Shown piece after piece: positions 15,850 through 24,891 of a stretch of DNA of 64,000 nt. The notes below the pieces were generated by a model. It searched no databases. It was not told the origin of the DNA and was given only the letters and a program-made list of their open reading frames with translations. The stretch lies in contig NZ_CP146233.1 in NCBI RefSeq assembly GCF_037040815.1, positions 1 to 64,000 of the forward strand, read 5' to 3'. The stretch is from Pararoseomonas sp. SCSIO 73927 (GTDB lineage Bacteria > Pseudomonadota > Alphaproteobacteria > Acetobacterales > Acetobacteraceae). How positions within the stretch are numbered: position 1 is the stretch's first letter; every line of letters begins with the position of its first letter. The translations under genes were made by a program, and so were the position numbers.

Positions 15850-18259
15850 CCCCTTCCTGTCCGCCTCCGGGTGGAGCGAGCGCAGCGCCGACGACTACGT
15901 GCCCTTCGTCGGCCACGTCCGCGACGACGCGGTGCTGCGGACGGATGGGTCCGTCATGGGGATGCTGCGCTTGGTGGGCGCCCCCTTCGCCCTGGAGGAC
16001 CACGGCAGGCGCAACAGCCGGCACCGCTTCCGCAACGCGGTCCTCCGCAACATCGCGGACGATACCCTGACGGTCGTGGAGACCATGGTGCGGCACGACG
16101 GCGTGGCGCTGCTGCCGGCCGGGACCTACCGATCCGCCTTCGCCGCCGATCTCGAGAACGCCTACCGTCGGGAGGTGCTGGCCGGGCGCGAGCGGGTCAA
16201 CGAGTGGTTCGTCTCGGTGATCGTCACCCCGCGCGCCCCGGTGACGCGCGGCCTCAACGCCCTGCGCTCGCGCCTCGGCCGCCGGAAGGAGGCCGCCGCC
16301 ACCACGGCCAGCGACGAGCTGATCCGCACCCTGGACGACCGGATGCTCGTGCTGGCCAAGGCCTACGCCGAGATGGGGCCGGTGCGTCTGGGCGTGCGCG
16401 AGGCCGGCGGGGTGATGTTCTCCGAGATTGCCGAAGCCCTGCGCCTGTTCCTGACAGCGCGCTTCCTGCCAGTGCCGATGGTCAGCGGCTCGCTGGGCGG
16501 TTCCATCTACACGGATCGGGTGATCTGCGGCCGGCGTGGCTTCGAGGTCCGCACCCCCGGCCGTCCCTCCTTCGGCACCCTCATAGGGTTCAAGGAGTAT
16601 CCCGACCGCACCCGGCCGGGGATGCTCAACGACCTGCTCTCGGCCGACTGCCGGGTGGTGCTGACCAACTCCTTCCGCTTCCACTCCCGCGCCGCCGCGA
16701 CCGGCAGCCTGGCCCGCAAGCAGGCGCAGATGGCCAATGCCGGCGACCGGGCCCTCAGCCAGATGGACGCCCTGCACGATGCCATGGACGACGTGGCCTC
16801 CAACCAGGCCACCATGGGCTCGCACCACGTCTCCGTCGCCCTGCACTGCGACACCCTGCCCGAGCTGGAGCGCCTCACGGGCGAGGTCCGCGCCGCCCTG
16901 ACCAACGCCGGGGCCAGCGTCGCCGTGGAGGATCTGGGGACCGAGGCGGCCTATTGGGCGCAGCTCCCCGGCAACGCCGCCTGGCGCACCCGCCCCGGCG
17001 ATATCTCCTCCCGAAACTTCGTCGGCTTCTCGTCCCTGGACGGCTACCCGCGGGGCGGCCCGTCCCCGGAGTGGGGCGCGCCGCTGCTCCGACTTCTCAC
17101 TTCGGCCAGCACCGGATTCGACCTGTCGTTGCACGTTGGCGGCCTGCCGCACATGGCCATCTTCGGTCCCTCCGGGTCGGGCAAGACCGTGTTCCTCGGG
17201 CTGCTGGTGGCCGCCCTGGAACGGGTGACGGGCCCGGGCGGGACCGTGGTGGTGTTCGACAAGGACAACGCCAACGAGATCCTCGTCCGCGCCATGGGCG
17301 GGCGCTACCTGACGCTCCGGGCCGGCGAGGACAGCGGCCTGGCGCCGATGCGGGCGCTGCCGAACACCCCCGATGCCCGGGTGTGGCTGCTGCGCTTCGT
17401 GGTGGGGCTGATCCGCGCCGATGATGGCCCGCAGCCCGATGCGATCGAGCTGCGCCGGCTGAGCAAGGCCATTGCCTTCCAGATGCGGATGCCCCCCGCC
17501 GCCCGCTCCATCGCCGGGCTCTGCGCCTGGCTGGTGGGCGAAGGGGCGGGCAGCGCCGGCAAGCGGCTAGAACGCTGGGGTCGTGACGGCGACCTCGGCT
17601 GGGCTTTCGACGGCAAGGCTGACGCCTTCGACCCCGACGCCGGGCTGGTGGGGGTGGATTTCTCGGCGCTGATGGAGGACGAGACGGTGCGCGGCCCGGC
17701 CGCCTCCTACCTCCTGCACCGGGTGCGCTCAGTGATCGACGGCCGGCGCTTCGTGCTCGCCGCCGACGAGTTCTGGGCCTATCTGCCCGATGAGCGGTTC
17801 GCCAAGGCCTTCGAGGACTTCGCCCTCACCCTCCGCAAGGGCAACGGTGCCCTCGTCATCGCCACCCAGCAGCCGCAGCAGGTGCTCCGCCACCCAATTG
17901 GCGCCACCTTGGTCAGCAACATGCCAACCAAGGTGCTCTTCCCGAATCAGTCGGCCAGCCGGTCCGCCTACTGCGACGTGGGGGACGGCTCCGAGAGCCT
18001 GCACTGCACCCCCGGCGAGTACCGCGCCGTGACCGAGGATATGGCAGCCGGACCGCGCTCCATGCTGATCAAGCGGGACGCCGGCTCCGTCATCTGCCGG
18101 GTGGAGCTGCCCCCGGCCATGGCGCCGCACCTGGCGGTGCTCAGCGGCAAGGTCGGCACCGTCCGCCTGCTGCGGAAGATCCGGCACGAGCTTGGCACCG
18201 AGGACCCCTCGGCGCTCCTGCCCGAGTTCCACCGCCGCCTGCCGGAAGCGGCAACCTGA
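15842..18259 (+). CDS. virB4: T4SS ATPase VirB4
   Basis: 805 residues. An N-terminal CagE/VirB4 domain is followed by an ATPase domain with Walker A GPSGSGKTVFLG near residue 442 and Walker B RFVLAADEFW near 637, then the ATQQPQQVLRHP motif. VirB4 powers pilus biogenesis and substrate passage from the inner membrane. Its ATG lies inside the virB3 end (AATGCGTGA), showing translational coupling, and its stop is at the start of virB5. Confidence 0.94.
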   Translation: MRDPFLSASGWSERSADDYVPFVGHVRDDAVLRTDGSVMGMLRLVGAPFALEDHGRRNSRHRFRNAVLRNIADDTLTVVETMVRHDGVALLPAGTYRSAFAADLENAYRREVLAGRERVNEWFVSVIVTPRAPVTRGLNALRSRLGRRKEAAATTASDELIRTLDDRMLVLAKAYAEMGPVRLGVREAGGVMFSEIAEALRLFLTARFLPVPMVSGSLGGSIYTDRVICGRRGFEVRTPGRPSFGTLIGFKEYPDRTRPGMLNDLLSADCRVVLTNSFRFHSRAAATGSLARKQAQMANAGDRALSQMDALHDAMDDVASNQATMGSHHVSVALHCDTLPELERLTGEVRAALTNAGASVAVEDLGTEAAYWAQLPGNAAWRTRPGDISSRNFVGFSSLDGYPRGGPSPEWGAPLLRLLTSASTGFDLSLHVGGLPHMAIFGPSGSGKTVFLGLLVAALERVTGPGGTVVVFDKDNANEILVRAMGGRYLTLRAGEDSGLAPMRALPNTPDARVWLLRFVVGLIRADDGPQPDAIELRRLSKAIAFQMRMPPAARSIAGLCAWLVGEGAGSAGKRLERWGRDGDLGWAFDGKADAFDPDAGLVGVDFSALMEDETVRGPAASYLLHRVRSVIDGRRFVLAADEFWAYLPDERFAKAFEDFALTLRKGNGALVIATQQPQQVLRHPIGATLVSNMPTKVLFPNQSASRSAYCDVGDGSESLHCTPGEYRAVTEDMAAGPRSMLIKRDAGSVICRVELPPAMAPHLAVLSGKVGTVRLLRKIRHELGTEDPSALLPEFHRRLPEAAT

Positions 18260-18273
18260 TGGAGACTCGACTC

Positions 18274-18984
18274 ATGAAGCGGACCCTATTGGCAGGGGCG
18301 GCCATCACCGCCCTGGCCCTGACAGTGCCGGGAACGGCCAGGGCGCAGATCCCGGTAACGGATGCTCTCGCGAACGCGCAGGCGCAGATCACCAACTCCC
18401 AGCTCTACCAGCAGGTGGCGCAGGCCGTGGCCACCGTGCGCCAGCTCGAGCAGCAATATCAGCAGCTCCAGGCCACCTATAACGTGCTGGCCCACACCAC
18501 CAGCGTCTCGACCTATGCCAGCCGCCTGGGTGGTGTGGCCAACGGCTTTGGGGCCAATCAGGTCGGCGGTGCCATGACGGGCGTGGGCAGTCTGGCTGGG
18601 GCTGCCGATCAGGTGGCCAACCTGCGCTTTTTCTCGTCCTCGGGCACCGACTTCTCGGCAACCGAGATGACACGACGGGCGCAGCGCCTGGGCAACATCC
18701 AGGCTGCGGCCTTGCAGGGGATGCAGCAGTCGGAACATCGCATCGCGGGGCTCCGCGAGCTGATGACCGAGATCGATGGCCAGCCAGATATTCAGGCGTC
18801 GGCCGCCCTGAACAACCGCATCCAGGCAGAGCACGCCCTACTCTCGGCGCAGCAACAGCAGCTTGCGCAGCTTCAGCTCATGGCGGCCACCCAGCAACAG
18901 GGCGACCTCCTGCGGGCCGAGGAGGCCCAGCGGCAGAGCGCGGAGAGGTACCGGGACAGCCTTCAGCCCCTGGGGGACAACTGA
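18274..18984 (+). CDS. virB5: T4SS minor pilin VirB5
   Basis: 236 residues with a signal peptide (LLAGAAITALALTVPGTARA, cut before QIPVTD). The mature protein is largely coiled coil: AVATVRQLEQQYQQLQATYN near the N-terminus and a Gln-rich helix AEHALLSAQQQQLAQLQ near the C-terminus, as in VirB5/TrbJ pilus-tip adhesins. I favour ATG 18274 because GGAG at 18261-18264 is well placed and the signal peptide then starts MKRT; ATG 18259 adds five residues. Confidence 0.85.
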   Translation: MKRTLLAGAAITALALTVPGTARAQIPVTDALANAQAQITNSQLYQQVAQAVATVRQLEQQYQQLQATYNVLAHTTSVSTYASRLGGVANGFGANQVGGAMTGVGSLAGAADQVANLRFFSSSGTDFSATEMTRRAQRLGNIQAAALQGMQQSEHRIAGLRELMTEIDGQPDIQASAALNNRIQAEHALLSAQQQQLAQLQLMAATQQQGDLLRAEEAQRQSAERYRDSLQPLGDN

Positions 18985-19415
18985 TGCGCAGCGCGGTGCT
19001 CGTGCTCGCCCTGGTGACCCTGGGCACCGCGCCCGTTCTCGCCCAGCGGTCGCGCGAGAACCGCGACGTGCCCTGGTTCCAGGCTCACCCACAGATTCTC
19101 GATGAGACGCTGCGGCGCTGTCAGCGCGACGCACGCCTCGCCGCGACTTGGGAATGCCAGAACGCGGAGGCAGCGGGTGCTTCGCGCATGGGTCAGCCGC
19201 TCCCCAATACCCTGCCGCCCGTAAGGCAAGGGCGCCAAGCGCCGCCTGCGGACAGTAGTGGCCTGCCGGAACCGGACTACAACCCTCGCACCAACCCGTT
19301 TGGGTTCCAGGCCCTCAAGAAAGCCTGCCAGGAGCGAGGACCAGGCAGCTCCATTTTTCTGCGTGATTGCCACCAGCTCGACCGCTATCCCGAGGAGCGT
19401 GACCGTGGCCGGTGA
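18984..19415 (+). CDS. EexN/TrbK-like entry exclusion candidate
   Basis: 143 residues, secreted (signal VLVLALVTLGTAPVLA, cut before QRSREN). The stretch VPWFQAHPQILDETLRRCQRDARLAATWECQNAEAA matches the EexN/TrbK pattern in which a short helix with two Cys (about 11 apart) follows the signal. Those proteins block redundant transfer into a cell already carrying the plasmid. Unusually there is no lipobox, and an 80-residue extension with two more Cys follows (KKACQERG, LRDCHQL). It sits between virB5 and virB6, the usual place for eex genes. Confidence 0.6.
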   Translation: MRSAVLVLALVTLGTAPVLAQRSRENRDVPWFQAHPQILDETLRRCQRDARLAATWECQNAEAAGASRMGQPLPNTLPPVRQGRQAPPADSSGLPEPDYNPRTNPFGFQALKKACQERGPGSSIFLRDCHQLDRYPEERDRGR

Positions 19416-20388
19416 GTTCTTCCAGAACGTCTCCGCCGCTTTCGACGCGAACCTCATTGCTGCCGTCAACGGCGTTATCAGCAGTGGGCTTGCCTGGGCT
19501 CGGCCGCAGGTCCGCGCCGCTGCCACGCTGTTCATCCTGATTTCCGGTTGGCTCGTCCTCACCGGTCGTATGGACAAGAGCGTGCTCGCAGGGCGTGTCT
19601 TTCGGATCATGGCGGTAGCTGCGTTGCTGACCTCCGCAGGTACGTTCAACACCTACGTCCGCGACCTATTCTTGCAAGATATCCCTTCCACAATTGGATC
19701 TGCGCTGACCGGTGGCGCTACATACGCCCCGGCCACACAATTTGACGCACTGTGGAGTGCCACGCAGCGCATCGCGGCCACCATGCTCGCGGAGGCGACG
19801 GGCTACACGCAGTTCGGTGAGCGCCTCGTAATTCGAGCTCTTATGGGCATCTCCTTCATAGCCTTAGTCGTGATCTTCCTGATGTGGATCGTCGCCCGTG
19901 TACTGATGGGCTTCGTGATCGCCCTCGGACCGTTCCTGATCGGGCTCTACCTGTTCGATGCGACGCGCACCTACGTGGACCGCTGGGTGGGCAAGCTCGT
20001 GTCGCTGACGTTAGTGCAGGTGAGCGTCAGCGTCATGCTGCAGATGCTGATGAGCGGTTTCAATAACTACGTCCGCGCGGCACAGGCCAACCCCGGCGGT
20101 AGCCTGGACGAGAAGATAGGCGCCTTCCTGCAAGTCGGCGCCTGGTACTGGTGTGGCCTGTTCCTGATCGCCAGCCTGACGGTCGTGGCCTACTCCATCG
20201 GCGGCGGTCTCGCGGCTTCCTTCGCCCCCCTCACGCAGTCCGCCGCCGGCATGACCAACGGCGCCGCCTCGCTCGCCGGGACCGGCGTGGGCGCGGGCGG
20301 CAAAGCGCTCGGCCGCGGCATCGGCCGGGGTGTCGCCGCCGGCTATCGCCGGATGCGCAGCAGTTCCAACACCCAGGCTGCGGAATGA
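19405..20388 (+). CDS. virB6: T4SS inner membrane protein VirB6
   Basis: 327 residues with at least five membrane helices (AAATLFILISGWLVL, FRIMAVAALLTSAG, FIALVVIFLMWIVARVLMGFVIALGPFLIGLYLF, and a C-terminal pair) in the VirB6/TrbL arrangement, with the conserved FIALGPFLI-like core. It forms part of the substrate channel. I start at GTG 19405: GAGGAG lies 7 bases upstream and the protein begins AGEFFQNVSAAFD; earlier codons in this frame are the antiphase of the upstream gene. It overlaps that gene by 11 bases. The Gly-rich basic tail is cytoplasmic. Confidence 0.88.
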   Translation: MAGEFFQNVSAAFDANLIAAVNGVISSGLAWARPQVRAAATLFILISGWLVLTGRMDKSVLAGRVFRIMAVAALLTSAGTFNTYVRDLFLQDIPSTIGSALTGGATYAPATQFDALWSATQRIAATMLAEATGYTQFGERLVIRALMGISFIALVVIFLMWIVARVLMGFVIALGPFLIGLYLFDATRTYVDRWVGKLVSLTLVQVSVSVMLQMLMSGFNNYVRAAQANPGGSLDEKIGAFLQVGAWYWCGLFLIASLTVVAYSIGGGLAASFAPLTQSAAGMTNGAASLAGTGVGAGGKALGRGIGRGVAAGYRRMRSSSNTQAAE

Positions 20389-20433
20389 TCCGGTGACCAT
20401 GCCCCCCTCTCCCTCCGTTCCCCTGGAGCCCCG

Positions 20434-20604
20434 ATGAAGTCCGCCCTGCTGCTGTCCCTGCTGGCGCTAGCCGCCTGTGCCGGCACCACTGCGGCCCCGG
20501 CCTGCCGCGGCGAGGTATTCCAACTTAACCCGACCCGCATGGTACCGCCGGCCACCCTCGCCGCCGCGCCCGTGGTCGCCCCGGCCGGGAGCGTCGTGCG
20601 GTGA
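20434..20604 (+). CDS. virB7: Small lipoprotein VirB7
   Basis: A 56-residue gene between virB6 and virB8. The signal ends in the lipobox LALAAC with the lipidated Cys at residue 15, followed by AGTTAAPACRGEVFQLNP and a Pro/Ala tail. Location, size, lipobox and a second Cys with FQLNP match VirB7, which anchors VirB9 at the outer membrane. CTGGAGCC gives a ribosome site before ATG 20434. The stop (20602-20604) overlaps the virB8 GTG. Confidence 0.8.
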   Translation: MKSALLLSLLALAACAGTTAAPACRGEVFQLNPTRMVPPATLAAAPVVAPAGSVVR

Positions 20605-21401
20605 ATGCCATCTCTGCGCCCGGCCAGCCCGTGCCGCCGTGCGCCTCCCCTGCCGGTAGCCCCTCTGACGCCGAGATGGCCGCCGCCGTGGTGATCCCGC
20701 GGAGCGAATTGAACCGCCTCTACGCCGAGACGCAGGCTCGTCAGGTGCGCGAGGCCCGCCGCGCCAGGCGCATCAGCACCGGCAAGACGGTGGCCATCGT
20801 CGGCCTGCTGGGCGTGGTCGGGATGCAGGCCCTGGCGGCGTTGCAGCTCTTTCCCCTAGTGCGCGTGGTGCCGGTCGTGGCCGTGCCGCAGCCGGACGGC
20901 AGCATGGCCACCGTGGTCCACGGCGACGCCCTGCCGGCCGCGGTGCAGGAGCGCGCGGTGCGCGCCACCCTGTTCCAGTACGTCCGCCTCCGTGAGGGCT
21001 GGTCCTCAGGCGAGGCGCAGTACGCCTACGACGTAGTGAGCCGCATGTCGGCGCCCCAGGTGCGGAGCGCCTTCCAGGAGTGGTTCAACCTCACCGTTCC
21101 CCCCGGTCCTCAGGCCGTATGGGGCACGCGCGCGACCGTCACCGTGGAGCAGCTGAGCGGTGCCCTGCTGCCGAACGACACGGCGCAGGCCGACGAGATC
21201 TACCAGCTCCGCTTTCGCCGCACCGAGCGCGCCCATGGTCGGCCGCCGGTAGTCTCCACCTGGGTCACGACGCTGCGCTACCGCGCCGGCCAGAACATCG
21301 CCCTCACCGATGGGACCACGATCAACCCGCTGGGCGTGCTCGTCACCGAATACCGTCCGCCCGAGCGCGAGGGCGTACCGACCCTGGGGGATGCCCAATG
21401 A
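20601..21401 (+). CDS. virB8: T4SS assembly factor VirB8
   Basis: 266 residues: a cytoplasmic N-terminus, one membrane helix (TVAIVGLLGVVGMQALAALQLF) and a periplasmic NTF2-like domain with FQYVRLREGWSSGEAQYAYDVV and a strand series ending in NPLGVLVTEYRP, typical of VirB8. It nucleates the channel and contacts VirB9/10. GTG start overlapping the virB7 stop (GTGA); its stop overlaps virB9 (ATGA). Confidence 0.92.
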   Translation: MNAISAPGQPVPPCASPAGSPSDAEMAAAVVIPRSELNRLYAETQARQVREARRARRISTGKTVAIVGLLGVVGMQALAALQLFPLVRVVPVVAVPQPDGSMATVVHGDALPAAVQERAVRATLFQYVRLREGWSSGEAQYAYDVVSRMSAPQVRSAFQEWFNLTVPPGPQAVWGTRATVTVEQLSGALLPNDTAQADEIYQLRFRRTERAHGRPPVVSTWVTTLRYRAGQNIALTDGTTINPLGVLVTEYRPPEREGVPTLGDAQ

Positions 21402-22435
21402 AACACATCCGTTTCGCCCTGCGGCTGGTCCTGGCCGCGACCATCGCCCTGCCGCTAGCCTGGGGCGCCCCAGCCGCCGCGGACGAGGCCCCAGCCCCGG
21501 CCGGGCGCGACCCCCGCGTGCGGGTGATCGCCTACGACCCGCAACAGGTGGTCAAGCTCTACGCCGTTCCCGGCGCGACGCTCACCATCCAGCTCGCCCC
21601 CGGCGAGACGGTAGCCGGCCTGCCGGTGTCGGATCAGACGCTCCTGGACCCGCCCGAGCCCGCCGGCCTCGGCACCGGCCCGCTCGCCATGGCTGGAGGC
21701 CCCGCGCCCTCAGAGCGGGCCGGAGCTGGCCGTGGCGCCTCCACCGACCGGAACCTGTTCACCGCCGTCCGCGGCAATTTCGTGATGATCAAGCCCCTGC
21801 GGGACCTCGACCCGCAGCCGCTCTTCATCATCGGCCGCAGCACCGACCCCACAACCGGCCGGGAAGTGATGCGCGCCTACACCTTCGAGCTGTCCACCCG
21901 CGAGGGGCCGCTGACCGCCGAGGCCGCGAACACCTACTACCTCGTGCGCTTCACCTACCCGGCTGAGGAGCGCGCCGCTGCGGCGGCCGCGGCCGAGGCC
22001 CGGCGTCAGGCCAGCGCCGCCGCCGCCGCGGCCCGCCGCAAGGAGCAGGAAGACCGCCGGGCGCGCGAGCGCTTGGTGCTGGCCGGCACCAACGCCGCGA
22101 CGCCCGGCGTGATGAACTGGAACTACGATGGCCAGGGCGACCGCGAGCTGGCGCCGGCCGAGGTGTGGGACGATGGGCAATCCACCTTTCTGCGCTTCCC
22201 CGGTAATCGCCGCGTGCCCGCGATCTTCTCCGTCCTCGCGGACGGGCGCGAGGCGGCGGTGAATTACTCGGCCAACACCTCAGGCCTCATCACCATCCAT
22301 CAGACGAACGGCGCCTTCCGTCTCCGGGATGGGGGCCTGGTGCTGTGCATTCTCAACCGGGCGTTCGATGCCACCGGCCGCAATCCCGGCACCGGCACCA
22401 CCAGCCCCGACGTGGTGCGGGAGATCAGGCGGTGA
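21398..22435 (+). CDS. virB9: T4SS outer membrane complex protein VirB9
   Basis: 345 residues with a signal peptide (VLAATIALPLAWGAPAAA). The N-terminal domain has DPRVRVIAYDPQQVVKLYAVPGATLTIQLAPGE-type strands; an Ala/Arg-rich helix lies near 200; and the C-terminal domain NWNYDGQGDRELAPAEVWDDGQSTFLRFPG and AVNYSANTSGLITIHQ is the CagX/VirB9 signature that binds VirB7. The start at 21398 is fixed by the overlap with virB8 and the signal sequence. Confidence 0.93.
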   Translation: MKHIRFALRLVLAATIALPLAWGAPAAADEAPAPAGRDPRVRVIAYDPQQVVKLYAVPGATLTIQLAPGETVAGLPVSDQTLLDPPEPAGLGTGPLAMAGGPAPSERAGAGRGASTDRNLFTAVRGNFVMIKPLRDLDPQPLFIIGRSTDPTTGREVMRAYTFELSTREGPLTAEAANTYYLVRFTYPAEERAAAAAAAEARRQASAAAAAARRKEQEDRRARERLVLAGTNAATPGVMNWNYDGQGDRELAPAEVWDDGQSTFLRFPGNRRVPAIFSVLADGREAAVNYSANTSGLITIHQTNGAFRLRDGGLVLCILNRAFDATGRNPGTGTTSPDVVREIRR

Positions 22436-23577
22436 GCGACGCCGTGGAAGGGGGCGCCGTCGCCTCCAACGATCCCGTCTCGCCCGTCGCCGGCGGCCGG
22501 CGGCTGCTAACGGGCCGGGAGAAGGTGCTGATCGGCGTCGGCATCTTCGCGGCCTGCGGCTTGGTCGCGATGTGGCCCTCGTCCAAGCCGGTCCCGGAGC
22601 GCGAGCGCGAGCAGCCGATAACCGAGGCCGGCCGCTCCCTGCCCTACCGGCCGATGCCCGAGCCAGCCGCCCCCCCGGCGCCGCCTCCCGCGGTCGCGGC
22701 CATGCCGATCCCAGCCACCCCGGTCGCCCTGGGGATGCCGATGCCGAACGCCCGCAGCGCCGTGGCCTTCGGGGGTGGCGGGCGCCAAGTCCTCAACCCC
22801 ACCCCGATCATGAGCTACGAGGACCGCGCCGCCCCGCCGGCCGCGCAACCAGTGGCGGACGGCCCAGGCGGCCCCCGTGCCGCCCGGCCCGGGGCGCCTG
22901 CTACAGCCCCCGGCGGCACGGCTGAGCCCGACGACGCGCTGTCCTCGCGCCTGCGGTCCTCCCGCATGGCCGCGGCGCGCGCGACCGTGCTGCGGAACCC
23001 CGAGCTGACCGTGCCGATGGGCACCCGCATCGCCTGCATCCCTGAGATACCGATCGACAGCACCGTCGCTGGCTTCTTCTCCTGCATCACTCCCGTGGAC
23101 GTGCGGGGATCCACCGGGACCGTCGTGCTGATGGAGCGCGGGACGCGCATCGTGGGCGAGGTCCGTTCCGGCTTGGCCCGCGGCTCCCGCCGCCTCTTCG
23201 TGGTGATGACCCAGGCCCTGACGCCCGGGGGTGTGCAGATGGAGCTGAACAGCCCCGGCGCCGACGTAATGGGGCAAGCCGGGTTGGACGGCGAGATCGA
23301 CAGCCACTTCTTCGAGCGGTTCCGCGGCGCCATGCTGCTCGCCTTCCTCGACACCGGTCTGCAGGCCGCGGCCACCGTTGCCAGCAACGCCCTGAACAAC
23401 GGCAGCGGCGTCACCTTCAACCAGTTCCAGTCGGGCGGACAGCGCGCCACCAGCCAGGCGTTGGAAGCTGACATCAACATCCCTTCCACCCTCCGCCGGA
23501 ACCAGGGGGAGCCCATGACCGTGTTCGTCGCGAGAAGCCTTGACTTCTCCGACGTATACCGGCTCGTCAGTCGGTGA
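22432..23577 (+). CDS. virB10: T4SS channel protein VirB10
   Basis: 381 residues: a short cytosolic N-terminus, one membrane helix (EKVLIGVGIFAACGLVAMW), a Pro-rich periplasmic linker, and the TrbI/VirB10 beta-barrel domain (TVPMGTRIACIPEIPIDSTVAGFFSC, TRIVGEVRSGLARGSRRLFV, GVQMELNSPGADVMGQAGLDGEID) ending with NIPSTLRRNQGEPMTVFVAR. It spans both membranes and senses ATPase energy. GTG 22432 overlaps the virB9 stop. Confidence 0.92.
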   Translation: MSDAVEGGAVASNDPVSPVAGGRRLLTGREKVLIGVGIFAACGLVAMWPSSKPVPEREREQPITEAGRSLPYRPMPEPAAPPAPPPAVAAMPIPATPVALGMPMPNARSAVAFGGGGRQVLNPTPIMSYEDRAAPPAAQPVADGPGGPRAARPGAPATAPGGTAEPDDALSSRLRSSRMAAARATVLRNPELTVPMGTRIACIPEIPIDSTVAGFFSCITPVDVRGSTGTVVLMERGTRIVGEVRSGLARGSRRLFVVMTQALTPGGVQMELNSPGADVMGQAGLDGEIDSHFFERFRGAMLLAFLDTGLQAAATVASNALNNGSGVTFNQFQSGGQRATSQALEADINIPSTLRRNQGEPMTVFVARSLDFSDVYRLVSR

Positions 23578-23747
23578 GGGACGCAGGGGTGCAGCTCGCC
23601 CTCGGCCTGGCCGCCGCGGCGCCGGTCGGGAGCGGGAATACGGCAGGGCAGGCGAAACGCCTGCCCAGTGCGGTCCCGGAGGATGCGCCCACCATCCACG
23701 ATCCGGCGCAGCTCTGGTTCGCCTTCGCGCGAGAGGCCGGCCGATGA
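23574..23747 (+). CDS. 57-residue coupled ORF between virB10 and virB11
   Basis: GTG 23574 overlaps the virB10 stop (GTGA) and its TGA (23745-23747) overlaps the virB11 ATG (23744), so both ends are translationally coupled in the style used throughout this operon. The product starts VRDAGVQLALGLAAAAPVG, has an Ala-rich hydrophobic stretch too short for a firm membrane call, and ends DPAQLWFAFAREAGR. I recognise no family. Without this gene virB10 and virB11 would be separated by about 165 non-coding bases, which is unlike the rest of the operon. Confidence 0.55.
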   Translation: MRDAGVQLALGLAAAAPVGSGNTAGQAKRLPSAVPEDAPTIHDPAQLWFAFAREAGR

Positions 23748-24784
23748 TGCACGCCGCGGCGCAGCTGGACTTCGCCCTCGCCCCCGTGGCCGGCGCCCTG
23801 GCCGACCCGCGCACCGAGGAGTTGTGTGTGAATCGCCCTGGCGAATTCTGGCTACGCCAGGGCGGACGTTTCGAGCGGCACGCCGCCCCCGAGCTGGACT
23901 TCGACATGCTGGAGGGTGTGGCGATCCTGGCGGGCGCCCTGCGGAACCAGAACGTCGGCGCCGAGCACCCGCTGTGCTCCACCGACCTGCCTACCGGTCA
24001 CCGCCTGCAGGTCGTGTTGCCCCCGGCCGTGCCCCCGGGCACCGTCTCCCTCACCTTCCGCCGGCCGAGCGATACCGTGGCCGCCCTCTCCGATTTGGCC
24101 AGGCGCTACGACACCTCTCGCTGGAACCGCTGGGACCGCCGCCGCGAGCAGCGCCAGGCCGACAGCGCCGGCCTCTTGGAGCTGTTCGACGCGGGCGACG
24201 CCGGGGCGTTCTTCCGCGGCTTGGTGCGCGCCCGGCGTAACGTCCTGTTCTGCGGCGCCACGGGCGGCGGCAAGACCACCCTGAGCAAGACCCTCACCTC
24301 CGAAATCCCGCGCACCGAGCGCATCCTGACTATTGAGGACGCGCTTGAGCTGGTGGTGCCGCACGGCAATTCCGTCCGCCTGCTCTATTCCAAAGGCGGG
24401 CTGACGGTGGGCGGCGTCACCGCCGATGCCCTGCTGCAGGCCACTCTGCGGATGCGCCCCGACCGGGTGCTGCTGCAGGAGCTGCGCGACGACGCCGCCT
24501 GGGTCTACCTCAACGAGGTGATGACCGGGCACCCCGGCAGCCTCACCACGATCCACGGTGCCGACGCGCCGCAGGCCATGCGCCGGCTGTTCAACTTGGT
24601 GAAGGGCACGCCGCAGGGCGCCACCTACGGCGACGACACCCTGGCCGCGATGATCGGCAGCGCCGTGGATGCCATCGTGCCCCTGCACAACGACGCCGGC
24701 ACCTACTCCATCCGCGAGGTCTGGTTCGCCGACGACGCCGCCCGCCGCGGCGAGGCCGCCGCCGACCTACTGCGGACCGCCTAA
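23744..24784 (+). CDS. virB11: T4SS hexameric ATPase VirB11
   Basis: 346 residues. N-terminal domain with VNRPGEFWLRQGG; C-terminal RecA-like domain with Walker A CGATGGGKTTLSKTL near 170, the Asp box RILTIEDALELVV, Walker B RMRPDRVLLQELRDDAAW and the His box MTGHPGSLTTIHGADA. It powers pilus assembly and substrate loading. ATG 23744 is chosen because of the overlap with the preceding small ORF. Confidence 0.94.
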   Translation: MMHAAAQLDFALAPVAGALADPRTEELCVNRPGEFWLRQGGRFERHAAPELDFDMLEGVAILAGALRNQNVGAEHPLCSTDLPTGHRLQVVLPPAVPPGTVSLTFRRPSDTVAALSDLARRYDTSRWNRWDRRREQRQADSAGLLELFDAGDAGAFFRGLVRARRNVLFCGATGGGKTTLSKTLTSEIPRTERILTIEDALELVVPHGNSVRLLYSKGGLTVGGVTADALLQATLRMRPDRVLLQELRDDAAWVYLNEVMTGHPGSLTTIHGADAPQAMRRLFNLVKGTPQGATYGDDTLAAMIGSAVDAIVPLHNDAGTYSIREVWFADDAARRGEAAADLLRTA

Positions 24785-24833
24785 CGCTGGACCGCCCTGG
24801 AGATGCCCGCGCCGAGCTGGAAGAAAGATACGA

Positions 24834-24865
24834 TGGACGCTATACGTCTTGCGTCTAGCCGTCCA
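24834..24865. promoter_or_regulatory. Inverted repeat between virB11 and virD4
   Basis: TGGACGCTA (24834-24842) pairs with TAGCCGTCCA (24856-24865) with one bulged base around TACGTCTTGCGTC. It occupies the only non-overlapping gap in the late virB region and could be an operator, attenuator or processing stem. The loop resembles the TTGCGT/ACGTC words near the second parA locus. Confidence 0.3.
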
Positions 24866-24891
24866 GCATCAGGACGCCTGAGGCCAGGACG

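Noticed and set aside
15871-17424. 517-codon plus-strand frame inside virB4
   Set aside because: Arg/Pro-rich shadow of the virB4 codons in another frame; virB4 has clear Walker motifs and coupling at both ends.
22507-23982. 491-codon minus-strand frame across virB10/virB11
   Set aside because: His/Gly/Arg-rich antisense shadow with no motifs; opposite strand to a tightly coupled operon.
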